The notes under the pieces are model-generated. The model was not told the origin of the DNA, made no database searches, and saw nothing but the letters and a program-made list of their open reading frames with translations. DNA of 64,000 nucleotides from Actinomadura sp. K4S16 (GTDB lineage Bacteria; Actinomycetota; Actinomycetes; Streptosporangiales; Streptosporangiaceae), in the NCBI RefSeq assembly GCF_008327685.1, contig NZ_BDDE01000017.1:1-64000 (forward strand), read 5' to 3'. Within the stretch, counting starts at the first letter, position 1. Each line of letters opens with the position of its first letter. Shown here piece by piece: positions 52,776-60,271 of the stretch. The translations under genes were made by a program, and so were the position numbers.

Positions 52776-54080
52776 GTGATGCTCTTGATCTCCAGCGCCC
52801 TTCCGCCCAGCTCGGTCCTGACGACCGGGATGTCCACCGACGCATCCGGAACCGACCCGCAACTCGTTCTCGCTGACGACCTCCTGGCCCTGCTGCGAGC
52901 CACCACAACCGAGACACGTCCCTCCGAGCAGCTCGAAGCGCTCACCCTGGCCGTGGCAGCCGACCTGCCCGTGCTGCTGTGGGGCGAACCGGGCATCGGC
53001 AAGACCGCGGCTCTGACGCAGCTCGCCGCGTCGCTCGACCTGCCGCTGACGACCGTGATCGCCAGCGTCCACGAGCCGACGGACTTCTCCGGGTTGCCCA
53101 TCGTCGGCGATGATGCGGCGACGCAAGGAGTGCCCATGGCGCCGCCGCAGTGGGCAGTGGACCTCGTACGCACCGGACGGGGATTGCTCTTCCTGGACGA
53201 ACTCTCCACCGCCACTCCGGCCGTCCAGGCAGCGCTGCTCAGAGTCGTTCTGGAGCGCAGAGTCGGTGCGTTGCAACTGCCGCCGGCGATACGGATCGTG
53301 GCCGCCGCCAATCCGCGCGCATCAGCAGCGGACGGATGGGAGCTGAGCCCGCCGCTGGCCAATCGATTCGTGCACCTGAACTGGGTCCACGACCAGGACA
53401 CAGTGGTGCGCGGGCTGGGCGGGGTCTGGCCCCGGGCACAGCTGCCCCGGCTGGTGCCGGAGGAGCTACCGGAGGCGGTGGCGTACGCCCGGCGGGCGGT
53501 CTGCGGATTCCTGCGGGCACGGCCGACACTGATCCACCGGCTGCCGAGCACTGAGACACGACGCGGCGGCGCCTGGCCGTCACCCCGGAGCTGGGAGGCC
53601 GCGCTGACACTGCTGGCCTTCGGCACGGCGGCGTCCGTCTCCCGGGAGGTGCTGGCGTTGCTGGTACGGGGCGCGGTGGGGGACGGGCCAGGGCTCGAAC
53701 TTCTCGCCCATCTGGACCGGATGGACCTGCCGGACCCCGAGGCGCTGCTGGCCGATCCCGCATCCGCCGAGCTGCCGATGCGGGGAGATCTACGTCAGGC
53801 GACCTTGGAGGCGGTAGTGGCCGCCGTGGGTGCACGGCCACAGCGGGAGCGCTGGGAGGCGGGCTGGACGGTACTGGTCCGGGCGCTGGAGACCGGTGCC
53901 GCTGACCTGCTGGTCGCACCGGCAATGGTCTTGGCCTCGCTGCGGCGTGACGACTGGGAAGTGCCGGAGTCGGTGGAACGGCTGGCCGGAGTGATCGGTA
54001 TCGCCCAGCGGGCCGATCAGTCGGTACTGCGTACCACGGGGTCGGCTGATGCCGAGCGTACGGCGGGGGTGGGCCGATGA
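52776..54080 (+). CDS. MoxR-type AAA+ ATPase
   Basis: About 434 residues from GTG 52776 (ATG 52830 possible). Walker A LLWGEPGIGKTAALTQLA at residues 68-85, Walker B GLLFLDELSTATPAVQ, sensor 1 IVAAANPRASAADGWELS with the SPPLANRF arginine-finger region. MoxR ATPases remodel or activate partner proteins together with a VWA-domain protein. The stop overlaps the start of the VWA gene by ATGA, so the pair is co-translated. Confidence 0.9.
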   Translation: MMLLISSALPPSSVLTTGMSTDASGTDPQLVLADDLLALLRATTTETRPSEQLEALTLAVAADLPVLLWGEPGIGKTAALTQLAASLDLPLTTVIASVHEPTDFSGLPIVGDDAATQGVPMAPPQWAVDLVRTGRGLLFLDELSTATPAVQAALLRVVLERRVGALQLPPAIRIVAAANPRASAADGWELSPPLANRFVHLNWVHDQDTVVRGLGGVWPRAQLPRLVPEELPEAVAYARRAVCGFLRARPTLIHRLPSTETRRGGAWPSPRSWEAALTLLAFGTAASVSREVLALLVRGAVGDGPGLELLAHLDRMDLPDPEALLADPASAELPMRGDLRQATLEAVVAAVGARPQRERWEAGWTVLVRALETGAADLLVAPAMVLASLRRDDWEVPESVERLAGVIGIAQRADQSVLRTTGSADAERTAGVGR

Positions 54081-55405
54081 CGAGGACCTCGAAGTTCCCG
54101 ATGGCCCGGCCCGCACCGCCGCGCCGAGTGCGGGCCGCCGTCCCGGCACGCCCGGCCGGCTCCGAGGAGCCGTATGGACCGCCTGGCCTTCCGCTGGACC
54201 TGGAGAAGTTGCTGGCCGCTCGACTGCACGCGGTAAGGGTCCGTCCCTATCTGGCGAGCGCGCTCTTCGCGCTGCACGTCGTTGAGGACCGTTCAGTGCC
54301 GACGATGGCGGTGGATGCGCACTGGCGCTGCTATGTCTCCCCCGGCTTCGTCGCGCGCACCCCGGTGGAGGAGCTGGCAGGCGTCTGGGTGCACGAGGTC
54401 TCCCATCTGCTGCGAGACCATCACGGGCGGGGGGATCGGTACGCGAAAGAGCACGGGCAGAACGGGCCGGGCGAGCGGCTGCGGCGGAACATCGCCGCCG
54501 ACTTCGAGATCAACGACGACATCTACGGTGACGGTCTTCCCCTGCCCGCCGGGGCGGTCCTGCCGTCGATGCTGAGGCTGCCCGACGGGATGCTCATGGA
54601 GGAGTACCTGCGGACGACCTCTCTATCCGGGCTCACGCCGGACCTGGCCTGGCTGGACTGCGGCAGCGGAGCCGACGGACAGGGCCGTCCGTGGGAGTTG
54701 GGGCCCGACGGGGCACACGGCCTGAGCAGACAGCAGCGGGACGCGGTGCGCTTCCGGGTCGCCGAGGGAATCAAGGGCCGGCCGGGCGACGCGCCGGAAG
54801 GCTGGCGCCGCTGGGCGGACGAGGCGTTCCATCCGCCTCAGCCGTGGCGGCAGTTGCTGGGGGCGGCGGTCCACTCGGCAGCGGGAGCCTCTGGGGCAGG
54901 AGAAGATCACAGCTATCGGCGTCCATCCCGGCGCGCGGCCGCCGTCCCCGGCGTGCTCCTGCCGAGCCTGCGCCGTAAACCGCCCCAGGTCTGCGTGGTG
55001 ATCGACACATCCGGATCGGTCAGCGACGCCGAACTGGGCAGCGCGCTGCTGGAGGTGGTGGCGATCTCGCGGGCGGTGGGCGGACGGCGCGACCTGGTGT
55101 CGGTGATCTCCTGCGACGCGGCGGCCGGGGTCGCCGTTCCACTTTGCCGAGCTGAGAACCTCGAGCTGATCGGTGGCGGAGGAACGGATCTGCGCTCGGG
55201 TTTCACCCGGGCGCTCCGCTCCCGGCCCCGCCCGGACGTGATCGTCGCCCTGACGGACGGCCAGACCCCCTGGCCCGCCGAGCAGCCCCCTTGCCGCACC
55301 GTGGTGGGTCTCTTTCCTCGCCAGGCGAGCGCGGTGGACGAGGAAGACCCCGACTACGCCCCGAACAACCCGCCGCACTGGGCCCGCGTTGTCACGATCA
55401 GCTGA
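54077..55405 (+). CDS. DUF2201-type protein: zinc-peptidase-like plus VWA domain
   Basis: 442 residues. The N-terminal domain has the metalloprotease-like motif VHEVSHLLRDHHGR (HExxH at residues 106-110), followed by AADFEINDD. The C-terminal domain (about residues 305-440) is VWA-like with the metal-ion-dependent adhesion site DTSGSVSDAEL and the threonine loop GGGTDLRSGF, then VALTDGQTPWP. This is the DUF2201 arrangement, usually next to a MoxR ATPase as here. The HExxH suggests peptidase activity but it has not been shown for this family as far as I know. Confidence 0.88.
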   Translation: MTRTSKFPMARPAPPRRVRAAVPARPAGSEEPYGPPGLPLDLEKLLAARLHAVRVRPYLASALFALHVVEDRSVPTMAVDAHWRCYVSPGFVARTPVEELAGVWVHEVSHLLRDHHGRGDRYAKEHGQNGPGERLRRNIAADFEINDDIYGDGLPLPAGAVLPSMLRLPDGMLMEEYLRTTSLSGLTPDLAWLDCGSGADGQGRPWELGPDGAHGLSRQQRDAVRFRVAEGIKGRPGDAPEGWRRWADEAFHPPQPWRQLLGAAVHSAAGASGAGEDHSYRRPSRRAAAVPGVLLPSLRRKPPQVCVVIDTSGSVSDAELGSALLEVVAISRAVGGRRDLVSVISCDAAAGVAVPLCRAENLELIGGGGTDLRSGFTRALRSRPRPDVIVALTDGQTPWPAEQPPCRTVVGLFPRQASAVDEEDPDYAPNNPPHWARVVTIS

Positions 55406-55414
55406 GGAAGCGCG

Positions 55415-55720
55415 ATGACGCCGATGTTCAGCCCCGATGCGAGCCGGGTGCTCGGAGGCGGGTTCATCGCCGACGTGTCCACCTCAGACTGGTACGAGCC
55501 GTTGCGGTCGGTGGTCGAGGACGGGTGGGTTCTGTGGACGGACGCCATGCGTGGGTTCGAGTCCCACGCGACCCAACCTCTGACCAGGGCAAACGTGAGA
55601 GTGCCAGGCTTGTCCGCCACCACGTCTTCCCCGCTTCGTCCCCATGGCGGCTCAAGGGCGGCCCCAAAGAATCGGCGCAGACCTTCCCTCGAAAACAAAG
55701 CGATAACGCCGGGCGCCTGA
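55415..55720 (+). CDS. Truncated fourth gene of the module, read into a tRNA fragment
   Basis: ATG 55415 has GAGGAAG upstream and starts 9 nt after the VWA stop. Residues 1-46 (with PDASRVLGGGFIADVSTSDW) look like a real protein start. Then the frame runs into the tRNA-Lys 3' end (GFESHAT), whose translation is not a natural protein, and on through its flank. The original gene was thus cut at about 55550 by recombination at the tRNA sequence. Any product would be a hybrid of 101 residues. Confidence 0.6.
   Translation: MTPMFSPDASRVLGGGFIADVSTSDWYEPLRSVVEDGWVLWTDAMRGFESHATQPLTRANVRVPGLSATTSSPLRPHGGSRAAPKNRRRPSLENKAITPGA
55551..55575 (+). repeat. Third copy of the tRNA-Lys 3' end
   Basis: 25 nt identical to 17337-17361 (T-arm plus acceptor 3' strand). 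The following about 90 bp (GACCAGGGCAAACG, CCCCGCTTCGTCCCCATG, CGGCTCAAGG) resemble the flank behind the intact tRNA, with differences. Confidence 0.75.
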
Positions 55721-55791
55721 TCTGAGAAGGTGTCATCGCCCCACCCCCCGGAGCGCCGGGACCAGAGGGCGATGGCGTCCCAGTCAGAGCG

Positions 55792-55911
55792 TCACTTTCC
55801 TTGGCGACGCTTGGCGGTGTACTTGAAGAAGACCGTGCCTGCCGAGAAGATGACGGCGACCACTCCGATCAGGATGAGGATCTCAACGAGCGTCGGCGCT
55901 GCTGATGGCAT
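55792..55911 (-). CDS. Small single-helix membrane protein
   Basis: 39 residues from ATG 55911 with AAAGGAA 6 nt upstream. MPSAAPTLVEILILIGVVAV then IFSAGTVFFKYTAKRR: one membrane helix and a basic C-terminus. Too short for the usual gene finders. The strong ribosome binding site and clean topology support it. Function unknown. Confidence 0.6.
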   Translation of the reverse strand: MPSAAPTLVEILILIGVVAVIFSAGTVFFKYTAKRRQGK

Positions 55912-56112
55912 TGGGTTCCTTTCTCGGCGGGGCGGCTGGGGGGTCGGCTGTCAGGCGCCGCCCCGGAGGGAGGCCTTCCCGCTGGGCCAGGCATCGATCC
56001 TAGCCAGTAAATCCTGGCGACGTAGCGCAGGCGTCGGCGAGGCCAGGACCCGGATCTAGGGTGATACCGCGGTCCTCAATGCGCGCGTGACCAACACCGC
56101 GCATTACGGGGG
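55912..56112. other. Intergenic, no gene seen
   Basis: About 200 bp; probable promoter of the small membrane protein; nothing else noted. Confidence 0.4.
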
Positions 56113-56577
56113 TCAGCGGTTCGACACGGACGAATGGACGACCGAGCTCACATACTCGTTGGGAACCACCGAGCCGATGACCTTGCCGCTCAGCTTGCCG
56201 CTCTCCGGCAACCGGGCATCGGCGGTCACCGTGCCTCCGGCCTGGACCCTGATCGGCCGGGCGGCGAAGCGGTCGGGGGCGTCACCGGACCATTGCCACG
56301 CATAGCGGCCGCGGAAGTCCGGGTACTGGACACGCCAGTCGTAGGGGCCGAGGCCGTCGATGGTGTAGCGCCCGCCGGAGTCGGTGCAGTTCCTGCCCCG
56401 TGCTTCCGGGCCGGATGGGCCGGCAGGCAGCACCCAGGCGCACACGTCCTCGACAGCCTTGCCGGTGCGGGCGTCGGTGACGGTACCGGCGATGGATCCC
56501 GTCCCGTCCAGCCGCACCTCGGTCTTGATGACGTCACCGCCGGCCACCGTGAACAACGCCGCCTTGGCCGTGCGCTG
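56113..56577 (-). pseudogene. Carboxypeptidase-regulatory-like domain fragment
   Basis: The minus strand reads EVRLDGTGSIAGTVTDARTG, VCAWVLPAGPSG and GRYTIDGLGPYDWRVQYPDF, a carboxypeptidase-regulatory-like (CNA-B-like) beta-sandwich of about 80 residues, followed by the start of a second one (SGKLSGKVIGSVV). There is no signal peptide or proper start; the frame begins directly after the stop of the next gene. Probably the end of a larger surface protein. Confidence 0.5.
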
Positions 56578-56979
56578 TTACCAGTCGCGCCATTCGTCTG
56601 TGATCTCATGGCGGGTCAGGCCATGGCGTCCGGCGAAGGCGTCAACGTCGATGCCGTTGTCAGTGAGCGAATTTTCAATGTACTCGCATAGCTGTTCGCG
56701 TTCGTCGGTCTCGTAAGCGGCGCCATCGTAGTCCTCGTTCACCTTGTTGAGGGCGAGCACCACGTGCTGGATGACGGCGAAGATCTCCTCGTCGGTTGGA
56801 TCGATCAGGGCGGCGAGTTCGCGCTCAAAGGGCTGCAGGACTTCGTCAGTGCGGATGAGCATGTCTTCCGGGAAGAGCTCTGCTGTCGACGCATCCTCGG
56901 CGTCGAGCTCACCCGCGGCGACCTGCCGGGCTTCTTCGGCGACAGATTCGCGCCAGTATTCGGTGGGACGAGTAGCCAT
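56578..56979 (-). CDS. Hypothetical acidic protein
   Basis: 133 residues from ATG 56979 (AAGG upstream). Strongly acidic and helical, with EEARQVAAGELDAEDASTAE, DEEIFAVIQHVVLALNKVNE and a C-terminal segment IDVDAFAGRHGLTRHEITDE. No family recognised. The long upstream part of the frame (to 57948) is a mirror of the AraC gene. Confidence 0.6.
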   Translation of the reverse strand: MATRPTEYWRESVAEEARQVAAGELDAEDASTAELFPEDMLIRTDEVLQPFERELAALIDPTDEEIFAVIQHVVLALNKVNEDYDGAAYETDEREQLCEYIENSLTDNGIDVDAFAGRHGLTRHEITDEWRDW

Positions 56980-57236
56980 GCGCCGGACCTTAGCGACCAC
57001 CTGTGTCATCGCGGCGGGTGATGGCCGAGCCGGCCTTCGCGTTCGGCCTCGGCCAGGCGGTCGTGCAGGTCGCTCGGATCTCTTCGAGGCGAAACGCTGG
57101 GCTGGGTCCGGCCTCAGGAGTGAACGTCTGACACAGGCGTGTTCATGGATACAGGTGAGGTGAATGCGCGCCGGACCGGCTGAGAGCCGACGATGTGAGT
57201 CTCCAAGATCGCAGGGGCGGTCCCGGCCCCGGAACC

Positions 57237-57980
57237 CTAATACCGCTGCGCGTACCTGGTCGGTTGCTCGCCGAACATGCCCTTGAAGTCGCGGATGAAG
57301 TGGCCCTGGTCGGCGTAGCCGAGGTCTGCCGCCAGCGCGGCCCAGTCGATCGCCCCGCCGGCGGCCATGCGTGCGGTCACCTCGCGCAGGCGGTAGCGGC
57401 GGATCACCCACTTGGGCACGATGCCGACGTACTCCGCGAACAGCCGTTGCAGCCCCCGCACGCTCAGCTTCAGCTCGCCGGCGAGGTGCTCGACCCTGGT
57501 CACGGCCTTGTCCTTGGCGATCAGCTCGACCGCGGCCGCCGCCTGGCGCACCCGGGGGTCGTCGTCCGGCAGGTGTCTCAGCAGGAAGGCTTCCACGGTC
57601 GGCACGTCGAGCGTCGTGGGCAGGTCCGGGCCGAACACCTCGGTCGCCGGGACGATGCGGTCGGTGATCGTCGAGACGGAGGCACCGAGGAACGGGCGGA
57701 AGCAGCCCGGCCGGAACGCGACGCCGAAGACATGATCGCGACCCTCGAGGACCTTGATCTGGTAGCCGCTGCACACGCCGTTGACATCCGCGCGGCCGCC
57801 GCCGAACGACAGGTGGACGTTCGGGTACGGCACGATCTTCTGCCGGTAGGGCTCGGCGTAGTCCCAGCGAGCCTCCCAGTACCGCTCCACCCATGGCGCG
57901 AGCGCCGGCGACGGGCTGTGGAACGTGTGGCGCTGATACCTGGTCCACGCACCCCGCAGCTCACGAACGTCCCGCTCCAC
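57237..57980 (-). CDS. AraC-family transcriptional regulator
   Basis: 247 residues. The N-terminal part (PWVERYWEARWDY, VPYPNVHLSFGGG) belongs to the DUF6597 type of sensor domain; the C-terminal AraC double HTH has HLAGELKLSVRGLQRLFAEY and LGYADQGHFIRDFKGMFGEQ. It diverges from the TIGR03086 gene across 65 bp and probably regulates it. Confidence 0.87.
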   Translation of the reverse strand: MERDVRELRGAWTRYQRHTFHSPSPALAPWVERYWEARWDYAEPYRQKIVPYPNVHLSFGGGRADVNGVCSGYQIKVLEGRDHVFGVAFRPGCFRPFLGASVSTITDRIVPATEVFGPDLPTTLDVPTVEAFLLRHLPDDDPRVRQAAAAVELIAKDKAVTRVEHLAGELKLSVRGLQRLFAEYVGIVPKWVIRRYRLREVTARMAAGGAIDWAALAADLGYADQGHFIRDFKGMFGEQPTRYAQRY

Positions 57981-58045
57981 ACGGCAGAGTGTATGTCGCC
58001 TTTGTCCAATACCCCTCCCGCCCGGGCCGCCTAACCTCGCTGCCC

Positions 58046-58615
58046 ATGTCGCATCTGTCCAACGCTGCCGAGGCCATGGCCGCAGTCGCCCGCACCATCA
58101 CCGACGACCAGCTCGCCAACAAGACTCCGTGCACGGAGTACGACGTGCGGGCACTGGTCAACCACCTCCTGTTCTGGGGCCCGTCGCTCGCCGGCGGCGG
58201 CCGCAAGGAGTCCGTTCCGCAGCCGGCGGGCGCCGAGTCCGAGGTGGACCTGGCGGCCGGCGACTGGCGCGGCCGCCTGCTCGCCCTGCTGGACGACATC
58301 ACGTCGTCGTGGGCGCCGCCGAGCGCCTGGGAGGGCGAGACGAGCATGGGCACACCGCAGACGCTCCCCGCGCCCGTCCTGGGCGACATGATCGTCGGCG
58401 AGCTGGCCATGCACGGCTGGGACCTGGCGGTCGCGACCGGGCAGCGGCTGGAACTGCCCGCCGACCTGCTGACGCATCTGCATGACACGGTGTTCGCCAG
58501 CGTGGACCAGGGGCGGGAGATGGGCATGTACGGACCGGAGGTCGCGGTGCCGACCGACGCACCGGCCTTGGACCGCATCCTCGGCCTGACCGGCCGCGAT
58601 CCCGCCTGGGCGTAG
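58046..58615 (+). CDS. TIGR03086/DinB-like metal-binding protein
   Basis: 189 residues from ATG 58046. The family pattern TPCTEYDVRALVNHLLFWGP, then GELAMHGWDLAVATGQ gives the likely metal-ligand histidines of the mycothiol-dependent maleylpyruvate isomerase-like fold. Members are thought to act in mycothiol-dependent transfer or detoxification; no substrate is known for this branch. Divergent from the AraC regulator. Confidence 0.8.
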   Translation: MSHLSNAAEAMAAVARTITDDQLANKTPCTEYDVRALVNHLLFWGPSLAGGGRKESVPQPAGAESEVDLAAGDWRGRLLALLDDITSSWAPPSAWEGETSMGTPQTLPAPVLGDMIVGELAMHGWDLAVATGQRLELPADLLTHLHDTVFASVDQGREMGMYGPEVAVPTDAPALDRILGLTGRDPAWA

Positions 58616-58750
58616 TCACACCGTCCGCCGCGCCGCGCCGGCCCGGGACGGTGGCGGGAGGTGGAGGCGGGAGTCCATGTCGAGGCCACCGGCTGCGTTC
58701 AAGATGCCGTCAGAAGGCCTCACGATGACGCGGTCGTAGAGCCCGCCATG

Positions 58751-58948
58751 TCATGCGCTCGGCTGGGGAACCTTGCAGTTGGCGGTGGGGTTGAGACCGA
58801 TGTAGTTGAGCGGACCGGATGCCCAGGTGATTCCGATCGTGGCGATTTTGGCGCAGCTACCGTCAAACTGGGCGTAGTAGTGGCGCTGCCCCGCGGCGAG
58901 CGCTCCTATGATCAGCCAGGCGACGAGCATCCACCGTCCTGACCTCAT
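58751..58948 (-). CDS. Small secreted or membrane protein
   Basis: 65 residues from ATG 58948 with GGAGGTGG upstream. A hydrophobic N-terminus (RWMLVAWLIIGALAAG) and a tail with two cysteines (GSCAKIAT, TANCKVPQ) that could form a disulfide outside the cell. Family unknown. Confidence 0.55.
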   Translation of the reverse strand: MRSGRWMLVAWLIIGALAAGQRHYYAQFDGSCAKIATIGITWASGPLNYIGLNPTANCKVPQPSA

Positions 58949-59226
58949 CGCCACCTCCGGTGACCGCTTCGCCGACCCTGGGGTACGACAGTAACGACAA
59001 GATCGTCCATAGTTAAGCAAGTCGGGCCGGGTGTGTCATGTCACCAACGTCTCGCACGGCCGCCCTGCTCTCGACGACGCCCTGCCCACCACCGGAACGT
59101 CTCTCGACGACCCGACCGTGCACAACCCGCTCGATCCCCGACTGGCAGCGGGTGGTCACGGCGTGGTGCGCCGGGGGACGGGTCGGGCGGTTGCAGGTGG
59201 TGTATCGGGGGCATGCATGCTGGCGA
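58949..59226. other. Intergenic, about 280 bp
   Basis: No supported gene. It leads into the regulator fragment. Confidence 0.4.
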
Positions 59227-59584
59227 GCTGCGCAGGGACAGCTCACCGAGGATCTCGACCAGGCGCGGGTCGTCGATGTCCGCGCCGGCGATGGAACGCA
59301 GATAAGGGACGACCCGGGCGGTCATGCCCTCCCAGTCCTGATGGAGCTCCCGCATCTCAGGTTCCAGGAAAGCCGCGAGGATGCCGTTGCGGCCCGGGGC
59401 GTTGAACGGTGAGAGGGCGATGGCGAGGCTGTTGGCGGCGAGTACGTCCATGTACTTGCCGTGGATGTACGCCGGGGTGAGTGGCCACGTGTCGATGAGG
59501 GCTCGGATGCCCTCGCCGGCCCGCTCGGGTTTGCGGGGCCGTTTGCGCCGCGCCCCCGCCGGTGCGGCGATCTGCAGCAGGTAG
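59227..59584 (-). pseudogene. MmyB-type regulator, fragment of the ligand-binding domain
   Basis: The minus strand reads GEGIRALIDTWPLTPAYIHG, KYMDVLAANSLAIALSPFN, ARVVPYLRSIAGADIDDPRL and VEILGELSLRS, the MmyB-like ligand-binding domain of XRE regulators. The N-terminal HTH is missing (cut at about 59584) and the end is lost after ELSLRS. Confidence 0.75.
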
Positions 59585-59591
59585 GCCGTGG

Positions 59592-60245
59592 CCCGCGCAG
59601 ATACTGGACGGCCAAGGACTGCTGGCCGCCCTCGTCCCGGGGACGATCATCGTCAACCACGGCACCGGCGATCCCACCGAGGCCGTCCGCATCGCCGAAC
59701 ACGTCGCGCAGGCCGGAGGCGTTTACCTCGACGCCCCCGTCAGCGGCGGCGGCCCCGCTGCCCGCGCCCGCACGCCGACGACCTTCACCGGCGGGTCGCG
59801 GGACGCGTTCGAGGCGGCCCGACCGGTGTTCGACACGTTCAGCGACACCGTCAAACTGATGGGAGCGGTCGGCGCGGGCCAGATCACCAAGTTGTTCAAC
59901 AACGCGCTCACCATCACCAACATGAAGAACGCCGAGGACGTGCTCGGTCTGGCCGCGCAGGTCGGCCTGGACCTTCCGGCCCTCATCGAGGTGGTCTCCG
60001 CTAGCAGCGGCGGCAGTGCGGCGCTCCACGCCCTCGGCCGCGACATCACCCCGGAACTGGCCGAACACGTCCACACGCTCATGCACAAGGACATGCACCA
60101 CTTCGGCGACGCCGTCCGCGCAAGTGGTGGTGACCCCTCCGAGGTGCTGGAGCGCGGCCTGGCCGGAGCCGCCGGCCTGGTCGAGGCGGCCCGTACGGTG
60201 GCCCATGCCCGGAAGTACGCCGCAGCGGGGAGGAGCGGCGCGTGA
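59592..60245 (+). pseudogene. 6-phosphogluconate/3-hydroxyisobutyrate dehydrogenase-like, N-terminally truncated
   Basis: From QILDGQGLLAALVPGTIIVN on, the sequence is a normal member of the 3-hydroxyisobutyrate dehydrogenase family: YLDAPVSGGGPAARARTPT, MGAVGAGQITKLFNNALTIT with the catalytic Lys, and the helical C-terminal domain. The first 60 or so residues with the GxGxxG NAD site are missing, so the product cannot bind the cofactor. The cut lies next to that of the divergent MmyB fragment. Confidence 0.8.
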
Positions 60246-60271
60246 CCGGCGCGCCGACCGGCCCGGCACGC

